The position numbers were made by a program, and so were the translations under genes. From Oceanihabitans gracilariae (GTDB lineage: Bacteria; Bacteroidota; Bacteroidia; Flavobacteriales; Flavobacteriaceae), in the NCBI RefSeq assembly GCF_042684485.1, contig NZ_JBHULM010000011.1, positions 186,001 to 250,000 of the forward strand: a stretch of DNA of 64,000 nucleotides. The letters run 5' to 3'. Each line of letters starts with the position of its first letter. The stretch's first letter is position 1. A model generated the notes under the pieces. That model had not been told where the DNA came from and ran no database searches. It was given only the letters and a program-made list of their open reading frames with translations. This document shows positions 28,117-35,922 of the stretch, piece after piece.

Positions 28117-29613
28117 ATGTACATTTTAAGAGTTCTTATCATCTGTGCTTTTATAACATCCTGCAAATCCAATACAGAAGCTGCACAACAAGATGTTACA
28201 AATAAAACCAAGGCGCCTAATATTGTCTATATTTTAGCTGATGATATGGGTTATGGTGATCTTTCGGCTTTAAACTCAGAATCTGCCATCCAAACGCCAT
28301 ACATGGATAATATACTAAAAAATGGTGTTCATTTTACAGATGCACATTCCAATTCGTCTGTTTGCACACCTACGCGCTATGGCATAATCACAGGACGTTA
28401 TGCATGGAGAAGCCCATTAAAAAAAGGCGTTCTAAATGGTTATAAACCCGCTTTAATAGAAGAAAGTCGACCAACGGTTGCGTCCTATCTCAAAAGTAAC
28501 GGTTACACAACGGCATGTATTGGAAAATGGCACATAGGTTTAGATATGCAACCTAAAGATGGAGCGCAAAAAGTCATAGCAAAAGACGGAATTAGTAATG
28601 TAGATTTTAGTAAACGCATAAAAGACCCAAGTGATTTAGGTTTTGATTATTCATATACTATGCCTGCATCCTTAGACATTCCACCTTATGTCTATATCGA
28701 AAACGGGAAAACGGTGGAGTTGCCAACAGAATATACCGAAGGTAAAAATGAAGGTAGAGGTGTCATGTGGCGCCCAGGTGAAAAAGCACCCAATTTTGTA
28801 TTTGAAGAAGTACTCGATCATTTTACTAAAAAATCGGTAGCGTTTATCAACGAACAACAAGACATAAACGCACCTTTCTTTCTTTATTTTCCTTTAACCG
28901 CACCGCATAAACCTTGGTTGCCTGTAGGTGAAGCCATTGGAAAATCTAAAGCAGGACTTTATGGAGATTACGTCACTATGGTAGATGATGCTGTTGGAGC
29001 TGTTGTTGATGCTTTAAAAGAATCCGGTCAATTAGAAAACACATTAATCATTGTGACTTCGGATAACGGTTCTAATTGGACCGAAAGAGATCAAGAAAAA
29101 TATCCACATCGTGCCAATTACATTTACAAAGGTCGTAAAGCCGACATTTATGATGGAGGTCATCGCGTTCCATATATAGCACAATGGCCAGGCGTCATTC
29201 CAGCAGGATTAGAATCGAATCAATTAATGTGTACCACAGATTTGTTTGCCACATTATCGGGAATATTACATCAACCTCAAATAGAAAAAGGTGCGGAAGA
29301 TAGTTTCAACCTATGGCCTGCTTACACGTCTGATGTAAAAACACCTATTAGAGAAGCGGTTGTTCATCATTCTATTTACGGTATGTTTTCCATTAGAAAA
29401 GGCAAATGGAAATATACGCCACAATTAGGTTCGGGAGGATTTACAAAGCCAAAAACTGTTGAACCAAAACCGAATGAAGCACCAGGCACCTTATATGATA
29501 TGATTAATGATCCTGAAGAAAAAAACAACCTCTATAATACACACCCAGAAGTTATTAAAGAATTAGACCAACTTTTAGAAACCTATAAAAATCAAGGCTT
29601 CAGTAACAAATAA
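28117..29613 (+). CDS. S1 sulfatase, CTPTRY type, lipoprotein
   Basis: A 498-residue sulfatase with lipobox ITSC (Cys16), Cys83 in CTPTRYGIITGRYAWR, ADDMGYGDL, GKWHIGLDM and TSDNGSNWTER. The sequence SYTMPASLDIPPYVYIENGK parallels the neighbouring 26479 enzyme, so the two may be old duplicates that diverged in substrate position. It sits 27 bp downstream of 26479 and 13 bp before an esterase gene, in one operon. Confidence 0.91.
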   Translation: MYILRVLIICAFITSCKSNTEAAQQDVTNKTKAPNIVYILADDMGYGDLSALNSESAIQTPYMDNILKNGVHFTDAHSNSSVCTPTRYGIITGRYAWRSPLKKGVLNGYKPALIEESRPTVASYLKSNGYTTACIGKWHIGLDMQPKDGAQKVIAKDGISNVDFSKRIKDPSDLGFDYSYTMPASLDIPPYVYIENGKTVELPTEYTEGKNEGRGVMWRPGEKAPNFVFEEVLDHFTKKSVAFINEQQDINAPFFLYFPLTAPHKPWLPVGEAIGKSKAGLYGDYVTMVDDAVGAVVDALKESGQLENTLIIVTSDNGSNWTERDQEKYPHRANYIYKGRKADIYDGGHRVPYIAQWPGVIPAGLESNQLMCTTDLFATLSGILHQPQIEKGAEDSFNLWPAYTSDVKTPIREAVVHHSIYGMFSIRKGKWKYTPQLGSGGFTKPKTVEPKPNEAPGTLYDMINDPEEKNNLYNTHPEVIKELDQLLETYKNQGFSNK

Positions 29614-29626
29614 AAATTTCAGCAAC

Positions 29627-30772
29627 ATGACCACATTAATGGGACTTAAAATAAATAGACTTTTGATGATTGCTTTTACCATAGCATCGGTGTGGCATGG
29701 CTTTTCACAATCCGATGATGTATCCAATGGTGCTTACAAAGCTTTTTTACTTCAGAAAACGTGGCAGAAATTAGATCCTGATCATAATCAGCAGTTTTCG
29801 AAACCTGAAGATAAAAGACAATGGAGCCGTTACAAACATTATGATATTAATAAAGATAGCATACTCACCCAAGAAGAATTCACCAGTAATTTCCGCATTC
29901 CTTATTTAAAAACCGATGGTAAAAGGAAATTAAATGTCTTATACAAAACCACAAAAGAAGACGATTTATACTTAGACATTTACTATCCTAAAAACATAAA
30001 GAAAGGAGAAAAATTACCGGTTGTTTTCTACACTCATGGAGGAGGTTGGGCTGCAGGAAGCAGACATGGAGCTGCCAATGCGTCTTTTAAAACCGTACAC
30101 ATGGCACTTTTAGAGCAAGGCTTTTGTGTGGTGGCTGTGAGTTATAGATTAGTAGAGAAAAATGGCACAACGGCCATGCGCGACTGTGTTATAGACAGTA
30201 AAGACGCCCTTCGTTATATCTCTAAACACAGTGAAACGCTAGGGATTGATAAAAACAGATTTTATGCTTTTGGGGATTCCGCAGGAGGCCAAATTGCTCA
30301 AATGCTAGTATTGAGTTCGCCAGACAGTCTCATTGGAGATAAAGATTTAGCAAAATACGATTATACCATGGCTGCAGGAGTATCGTGGTATGGCCCTACC
30401 GATTTTGAAAATACAAGTCTGTTTAATCCGGATGATAGACCAAACTTTAAAGATCGATTTAGCCCAAGAATTTTAAAGTCTGGTACTAAAAAAGAAGAGG
30501 CTTTGTCCTTGTATAGAGAGATGAGTCCTGTAAATTATTTAACTCAAGACAGTCCACCTTTGCTATTGCTGCAAGGCGACAGTGACAACACCATTCCTGT
30601 AAAACATGCGTATTATATGGAAGAAAAAAATAAAACCATCAACGCGCCAGTCACTATTCAAATTGTAAAAAACTCGGCGCATAACTGGCGAAAAGTAGGG
30701 AAACCCATTCAACCAACACGAGGTGAGATTGTGCAAACCACCATTGACTTTTTTGTAGCACATTTAAAATGA
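29627..30772 (+). CDS. Alpha/beta-hydrolase esterase with EF-hand-like N-terminus
   Basis: A 381-residue exported hydrolase. Residues 40-90 hold two calcium-loop-like sequences; the second, DINKDSILTQEEF (73-85), matches an EF-hand loop well. The catalytic domain from about residue 110 has the oxyanion-hole HGGGW (137-141), the nucleophile Ser218 in GDSAGGQ, and a C-terminal QGDSDNTIPV Asp and SAHNW His. It resembles carbohydrate acetyl-esterases and hormone-sensitive-lipase-like enzymes. Fucoidans are often acetylated, so deacetylation is a reasonable role, by inference. Last gene of the 25298 operon. Confidence 0.75.
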   Translation: MTTLMGLKINRLLMIAFTIASVWHGFSQSDDVSNGAYKAFLLQKTWQKLDPDHNQQFSKPEDKRQWSRYKHYDINKDSILTQEEFTSNFRIPYLKTDGKRKLNVLYKTTKEDDLYLDIYYPKNIKKGEKLPVVFYTHGGGWAAGSRHGAANASFKTVHMALLEQGFCVVAVSYRLVEKNGTTAMRDCVIDSKDALRYISKHSETLGIDKNRFYAFGDSAGGQIAQMLVLSSPDSLIGDKDLAKYDYTMAAGVSWYGPTDFENTSLFNPDDRPNFKDRFSPRILKSGTKKEEALSLYREMSPVNYLTQDSPPLLLLQGDSDNTIPVKHAYYMEEKNKTINAPVTIQIVKNSAHNWRKVGKPIQPTRGEIVQTTIDFFVAHLK

Positions 30773-30838
30773 TTTAGAACCTGTTTAATAACAAATTATA
30801 AAAATTATTGCTTCTTTTTCTTTAAAAAAAATAAGGTG

Positions 30839-30899
30839 GATTAAAGCAAACAAAAGGGGTTTTAAGGCAATTCTTTGAATGCGTTTTCTTTTATTTTTA
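30839..30899 (+). promoter_or_regulatory. Regulon element plus promoter for the 30924 operon
   Basis: Half-sites GATTAAAGCAAA (core ends 30846) and TTTTAAGGCAA (core ends 30867), 21 bp apart, then TATTTTTA at 30892-30899, 25 bp after the second core. The first half-site shares the 13-mer GGATTAAAGCAAA with the - strand site near 58460. Confidence 0.75.
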
Positions 30900-30923
30900 C
30901 TAAAAAAATATAAGCAGAGATTA

Positions 30924-32168
30924 ATGAAACCCATACAAATTATATTACTCGCCCTATTATTTCTTTCATCTTGTTCTAAGCAGGATGATCAGCCAATAGA
31001 TGATCAGTCAATAACTGAAGAACCGGATCCAACACCAGAATCAAGTGCAGAATGGTTAAGTGGTTCTTGGGGAGTTACCTTTCCTATTTATGGAGGTGAG
31101 CGATTAGATTCTGAAGTCGCTGGAGGTTATGATTACAGAGCTGGCGCGCAACAAATTACTGATGAATTGCCTGCAACAGGCCACATTATAACTAATCTTT
31201 CTAATTTTGCAAAATCATATTATTTTACTTTAAGAGGAAATGAAAATGTAGATATCGCATCAGAAATAGACGAACTCTTAGTTCCAAGTCTAGAAAATGA
31301 ACAAATAATCTTTGATGTTCTTCAAAATTTTAAAGATGCTGGAAAGAAAAATATTCTATATATCTCCACCAATTATTTTGATAGATTAGGACCAGAGGAA
31401 TCAGATGATGAAGACTTTAATGCAGCACATGCGGCATGGATAACGTATTATACAAATGAATTTGAAGGAAATGAATATGCTGCATACAGAGACCTTGTAC
31501 AAGGATTTATTTTACGCATTAAAGATTATGCTGATGGCTATTGGCTAGACACTACCGCAGAATTAGACGATGATGGTCATATGGAAGATTTTGTTCAAAT
31601 GATTAGAGATGCAGACCCTGATGCTGCTATTTCAGCATCTCCTAACGGTGCCTATTTCACGGATGAAAACAATGAGTTTATAAAAGTAGATTCTGACGGC
31701 GTTGATGATACAGATGATAGAGATTATAAAATTGTAAGCTTCGAAGGTGTAAATAACTATCAAGATTTTACAAGTGGCCATGTAACACCTTTAGGACAAG
31801 GAGCTCCTCCTAATTCATGGGCTTATGAAGAGTTTACAATGCCAGCAATGGTAGCCAATCCTTGGGATGAATATGATGGAAAAGTAATATTAAAACATGC
31901 ATGGTTTCCGGTGAGAGACAAATGGCACGTATCATCAGCAAATTTAATATTTGGTACCGAAGATGCTTATAGATTTACAAGAACACTTAAAGATGCAAAT
32001 GCTGGAGTGACATTTGCAACTACTACTGATGATGTAAATAACAAAGGATATATGATGGCAGAAGAAATGACAATTATGAAAACCATTAACGATAGATTGC
32101 TTTCTAATCCTATGCCTGACTTTGAACCTTATGTAAGGCCTGAAGGTGCTTTTTTAGTGGGTGAGTAA
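30924..32168 (+). CDS. Candidate endo-acting glycoside hydrolase, surface lipoprotein
   Basis: A 414-residue lipoprotein (lipobox LSSC, Cys17) with an acidic, Pro-rich linker to about residue 40, then one domain that closely matches the central domain of the protein at 42265. The shared domain starts WLSGSWGxTFPxYGGERLDS. Conserved acidic residues include D209 at the end of DYADGYWLDT and E274 in the KIVSFE strand, 65 residues apart in both proteins, so they are candidate catalytic residues of a TIM barrel. I do not recognise the family; one of the newer endo-fucanase families (GH107, GH168, GH174, GH187) is possible. The ATG at 30924 is chosen over 30879 for its lipoprotein signal. Confidence 0.6.
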   Translation: MKPIQIILLALLFLSSCSKQDDQPIDDQSITEEPDPTPESSAEWLSGSWGVTFPIYGGERLDSEVAGGYDYRAGAQQITDELPATGHIITNLSNFAKSYYFTLRGNENVDIASEIDELLVPSLENEQIIFDVLQNFKDAGKKNILYISTNYFDRLGPEESDDEDFNAAHAAWITYYTNEFEGNEYAAYRDLVQGFILRIKDYADGYWLDTTAELDDDGHMEDFVQMIRDADPDAAISASPNGAYFTDENNEFIKVDSDGVDDTDDRDYKIVSFEGVNNYQDFTSGHVTPLGQGAPPNSWAYEEFTMPAMVANPWDEYDGKVILKHAWFPVRDKWHVSSANLIFGTEDAYRFTRTLKDANAGVTFATTTDDVNNKGYMMAEEMTIMKTINDRLLSNPMPDFEPYVRPEGAFLVGE

Positions 32169-32210
32169 AGTTGTGATAAGATATTTTAATAAGGAGTAAA
32201 AAATTAAATA

Positions 32211-33716
32211 ATGATGAATAGAATGCGTTTTTTTTATGTGAAATTTATTTTTGCAATTTGTATGTCTATGACTTGGTCAGGATATGCACAAGAAAAATCA
32301 AAACAACCCAATATCGTATTTATTGTATGTGATGATTTAGGTTATGGAGAAGTACAAGCACTTGCACCAGAAACTAGTAAGATTAAAACCCCAAGTATAG
32401 ACCAATTAACCCGAGAAGGTATGGTGTTTACCGATGCGCATTCTGGTTCTGCTGTTTGTACACCAACGCGTTATGGTATTATGACAGGACGATACAGCTG
32501 GCGTACAAAACTACAAAGAGGTGTGGTACAAGGTTTTGCCCCTAACCTTATTAAAGAAGACCGTCCGACCATTGCCAACTTCCTTAAAGATCAAGGGTAT
32601 CATACGGCTTTAATTGGAAAATGGCACTTAAATTTTCAATACATAGATCCGGTTACAAAAACAGCAATTGAGAAAAAATCTAAAAAACATTTACCACCTG
32701 TAGGTGCCACGATTCCTGATGGCCCTATTAATCGTGGGTTTGATTATTACCACGGTTTTCATCATGCTAAAGACATGAAAGCAGTTATTGAAAATGATAA
32801 AGTCATTCTCTATGATGATGAAATTAATATGCTACCACGTTTAACAACAAAATCGGTAGATTACATTAACCAACAGGCAAAAAATAAAGATGGAAAACCG
32901 TTTTTCTTATATGTGCCTTTAGGCTCACCACATACACCAATTTTACCTTCAAAAGAATGGCAAGGCAAAAGTGGTATGGGCGATTATGCCGACTTTGTCA
33001 TGCAAACCGATGCCACTGTTGGTACTATAACAGACGCTCTTGAAGCAAATGGATTAACCGAAAACACCTTAGTGATTTTTACGAGCGATAATGGCACCTC
33101 TAAAGCTGCAGATATCGAAGGACTTGCAGCACAAGGACATATTGTAAGTGCTGGCTATCGTGGTTCAAAATCCGATTTATGGGATGGAGGCCATCGTGTA
33201 CCTTTTATTGTAAAATGGCCAAGCAAAGTAAAGCCAAACAGTACGAATGATGATTTAATTTGTTTAACCGACATCTTCGCCACCTTTTCTGAAATCACAG
33301 CTGTTCCCGTACCAAGTAAGGCAGGAGAAGACAGTGTTAGTTTTTTACCAGCTTTACAAGGCGAAGCGATTAATAGTACACGAGCAGGTGTCATCCATCA
33401 CTCTATCACAGGCCACTTTGCTTATCGCTTAGGCAAATGGAAGTTGCTACTAGCCAAAGGTTCTGGTGGTTGGTCGTCACCACGAGAAAGAGAATCCGCA
33501 GACATGCCTAAAGCACAATTGTATGATATGGAAAATGATCCTGCTGAAACCGAAAATTTATATACAAAACGTCCTGAAATTGCAGAACAACTTTTAAAGC
33601 AATTAGAATTAGATATCAAAACAGGGCGTAGCACCAAAGGGGAGTTTTCTGAAAATGATGTGGACAAAATTGTGCTTTGGAAAACAAAACCAAAACGTAA
33701 AAAATCTAAAAATTAA
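32211..33716 (+). CDS. S1 sulfatase, CTPTRY type, basic C-terminus
   Basis: A 501-residue exported sulfatase (signal ending GYAQ) with Cys83 in CTPTRYGIMTGRYSWR, CDDLGYGEV at the metal site, GKWHLNFQY and TSDNGTSKAAD. It is the member of the GRYxWR group that has FDYYHGFHHAKDM in place of the ASLxxPPYVY insertion of 26479 and 28117, so its acceptor-sugar pocket differs. The protein ends in a lysine-rich tail (KTKPKRKKSKN). Its 3' end lies next to the following hydrolase gene, 13 bp away. Confidence 0.91.
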   Translation: MMNRMRFFYVKFIFAICMSMTWSGYAQEKSKQPNIVFIVCDDLGYGEVQALAPETSKIKTPSIDQLTREGMVFTDAHSGSAVCTPTRYGIMTGRYSWRTKLQRGVVQGFAPNLIKEDRPTIANFLKDQGYHTALIGKWHLNFQYIDPVTKTAIEKKSKKHLPPVGATIPDGPINRGFDYYHGFHHAKDMKAVIENDKVILYDDEINMLPRLTTKSVDYINQQAKNKDGKPFFLYVPLGSPHTPILPSKEWQGKSGMGDYADFVMQTDATVGTITDALEANGLTENTLVIFTSDNGTSKAADIEGLAAQGHIVSAGYRGSKSDLWDGGHRVPFIVKWPSKVKPNSTNDDLICLTDIFATFSEITAVPVPSKAGEDSVSFLPALQGEAINSTRAGVIHHSITGHFAYRLGKWKLLLAKGSGGWSSPRERESADMPKAQLYDMENDPAETENLYTKRPEIAEQLLKQLELDIKTGRSTKGEFSENDVDKIVLWKTKPKRKKSKN

Positions 33717-33729
33717 TCATCCTACTTTC

Positions 33730-34926
33730 ATGAAATTTAGTCTTTCTAGCATTAGTATACTCTCAATTATTTTATTGTTTTGCTCATGTAAAACCGCTCA
33801 AATCCCTTATACAATAAGTGATGGTAGTACTTTTGAGACAAAATCATTTTATCCGAAATTTAGCTGGGAAACGACACCGATGTACTATATGTTTGGGGAT
33901 CCAAAACGCGTTTTACATCCAGAAGAAGTTGAATTTATTGCAGAACGAACAGACTTTATTTGTATTGAAAAATCGCATGGTCATGGGGATTTAGGCGCTG
34001 CAGAATTAGGCGCAAAACATGAAGTCGCAGCGTTTAAAAAGGCAAAACCAGATATGAAAGTGCTTTTTTATTTTAATTCGGCTTATGCTTGGCCTTTCAC
34101 TTCTTACAACCAAAATTTTACGAAAGAAAACATTAATAATTACCCAGAACTAAAGGCCTTTTTAATAGAAAATCCCGAAACCAAATCCTTAGAAGAACGA
34201 AAAAACGTTTTTTATTTTGATGTTTTAAATCCAGATTTTCAGGAATGGTGGGTAAATACAGTCGCAGAAGCGGTTGAATTTTCTGGTGCTGATGGTGCGT
34301 TTATAGATCAAATGCATGGTTTTGCCTGGTTACGCCAAGATAAAGCACAAGACGTTCAAAAAGCAATGGGAACTATGATGAAAGCCCTAAAAGAAAAACT
34401 AGGGCCTGATAAAATACTATTAGGGAACAATGCAAATGCTAAATTGGCACGATATGTATTCCCGTCTATAGATGCCAATATGTTTGAACATTATGGCGAT
34501 AAAATGTTAACCAAAGAAAAACTGCTTACGGATTGGGAAGACATGCTTAAAATATCTAAAGCTGGAAAAATGTCAATATTTAGAATTGGTGTGGAGTATG
34601 ATAGTGTAGCGATCGCCAATCCTTCCTATTATAAAGGCAAAAAGAGAAATGAACGTTATGCAAAACTCTCTAAAGAGAAATTAGAATATTATCACGCTTG
34701 TTATTTAATAGGCGCGCAACCCTATTCTTATTTTCAATATGGTTGGGGTTGGCAATTGGCACATGGCTCTTTAATGGAATATCCAGAATTGCAAAAACCA
34801 TTAGGTGCTCCTAAAGGTGCATATCATAGAACCTCAACAACAGGTTGGGAGTTTACGCGCGAATATGAACATGCTTCCGTTTGGGTGAATACCAAAACTA
34901 AAGAAGCTAAGATCACTTGGCATTAA
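33730..34926 (+). CDS. Putative TIM-barrel glycoside hydrolase, paralogue C, lipoprotein
   Basis: A 398-residue third copy of the unassigned hydrolase family, with lipobox FCSC (Cys20). Landmarks: PKFSWETTPMYYMFG, KPDMKVLFYFN, candidate catalytic Asp193 in ADGAFIDQ, Glu253 in NMFEHYGD, and closing YEHASVWVNT. The ATG at 33730 is preferred; a longer frame from 33655 would start inside the sulfatase gene and has no signal peptide at its front. Compared with copy B, copy A and C share the FIAERxxFxxxEK stretch. Followed by an esterase 38 bp downstream. Confidence 0.7.
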   Translation: MKFSLSSISILSIILLFCSCKTAQIPYTISDGSTFETKSFYPKFSWETTPMYYMFGDPKRVLHPEEVEFIAERTDFICIEKSHGHGDLGAAELGAKHEVAAFKKAKPDMKVLFYFNSAYAWPFTSYNQNFTKENINNYPELKAFLIENPETKSLEERKNVFYFDVLNPDFQEWWVNTVAEAVEFSGADGAFIDQMHGFAWLRQDKAQDVQKAMGTMMKALKEKLGPDKILLGNNANAKLARYVFPSIDANMFEHYGDKMLTKEKLLTDWEDMLKISKAGKMSIFRIGVEYDSVAIANPSYYKGKKRNERYAKLSKEKLEYYHACYLIGAQPYSYFQYGWGWQLAHGSLMEYPELQKPLGAPKGAYHRTSTTGWEFTREYEHASVWVNTKTKEAKITWH

Positions 34927-34964
34927 AAATGCCCTTGAATGAAACTTTCAAGCCTTAACTTTTT

Positions 34965-35828
34965 ATGACATCTCTTAAAATACTTCTTACGACATTCTTA
35001 ATCGCTTTTTCTTTTACAGTAAAAGGTCAAGCTAATTTTGTTCCAGACAGTACTTTAATCTACAAAACCACAGCGCAAGGCAACTTAAAAATGCATGTTT
35101 TTAAACCTTCAAACTACAAAGCTTCAGACCAACGGCCTGTAATAGTTTTCTTTTTTGGAGGCGGTTGGGTTGGCGGTCACCCAAAGCAATTTTACCAACA
35201 AGCACGGTATTTTGCAGATCACGGCTTTCTAGCTATTTCTGCGGCATACAGGGTTCGTGGCAAACACAAAACCACACCTTTTGAATCGGTTACAGATGCA
35301 AAATCTGCTATTCGTTTTTTAAGAGCGCAGGCTGATACACTCGGAATTGACCCTAATAAAATTATAGCCTCAGGCGCCTCTGCAGGTGGCCATATAGCAG
35401 CCTGCACAGGTGTTATTAAAGGTTTTGATGAAACAGATGAAAATTTAGATATTAGTTCTATTCCTAATGCGATGTTACTTTTTAATCCAGTCATTGACAC
35501 CACAGAAAAAGGCTATGGTATTGAAAAAGTAGGTGAAGATAGAAAAACAGAGCTATCACCAAATGATCATGTTGAAGAAGGCATTCCACCCACGTTAATA
35601 TTCCATGGCACCGCAGACCAAACTGTTCCTTTTGAAAATGTTGAACGCTTCACTAAATTAATGACTGAAGCTGGAAATACATGCGAATTAATTCCTTTTG
35701 AAGGGAAAGGTCATGGCTTTTTTAATGGCTCCTTTTTTCGGAAACAGAAAGCGGATACTATTTTTAATAAAACGATGGATTTATCTATTAAATTTCTTGA
35801 AAAACTCAGTATCAAAGGCGTAGAATAA
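34965..35828 (+). CDS. Alpha/beta-hydrolase carbohydrate esterase candidate
   Basis: A 287-residue exported esterase (signal ending VKGQ) of the dienelactone-hydrolase/BD-FAE-like type. Oxyanion motif FFGGGWVGG (63-71), nucleophile Ser139 in GASAGGH, Asp in HGTADQTVP and His in GKGHGFF form a complete catalytic set. Unlike the esterase at 29627 it has no EF-hand extension. It ends the 30924 operon. Removal of O-acetyl groups from the glycan is the likely job, inferred from context. Confidence 0.78.
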   Translation: MTSLKILLTTFLIAFSFTVKGQANFVPDSTLIYKTTAQGNLKMHVFKPSNYKASDQRPVIVFFFGGGWVGGHPKQFYQQARYFADHGFLAISAAYRVRGKHKTTPFESVTDAKSAIRFLRAQADTLGIDPNKIIASGASAGGHIAACTGVIKGFDETDENLDISSIPNAMLLFNPVIDTTEKGYGIEKVGEDRKTELSPNDHVEEGIPPTLIFHGTADQTVPFENVERFTKLMTEAGNTCELIPFEGKGHGFFNGSFFRKQKADTIFNKTMDLSIKFLEKLSIKGVE

Positions 35829-35837
35829 ACAATGCTT

Positions 35838-35898
35838 ATATTCAGCAAGCTTTTGAACGAATAGAGAAAACAGCTTAAAAGATTCTATTCTATCTTTA
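35838..35898 (+). promoter_or_regulatory. Regulon element plus promoter for the GH95-like gene
   Basis: Half-sites ATATTCAGCAAG (core ends 35845) and GAATAGAGAAAA (core ends 35866), 21 bp apart, then TATCTTTA at 35891-35898, 25 bp after the second core. It begins 10 bp after the stop of the upstream esterase gene. Confidence 0.8.
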
Positions 35899-35922
35899 TA
35901 TTTAATATTATATACCTTAATA

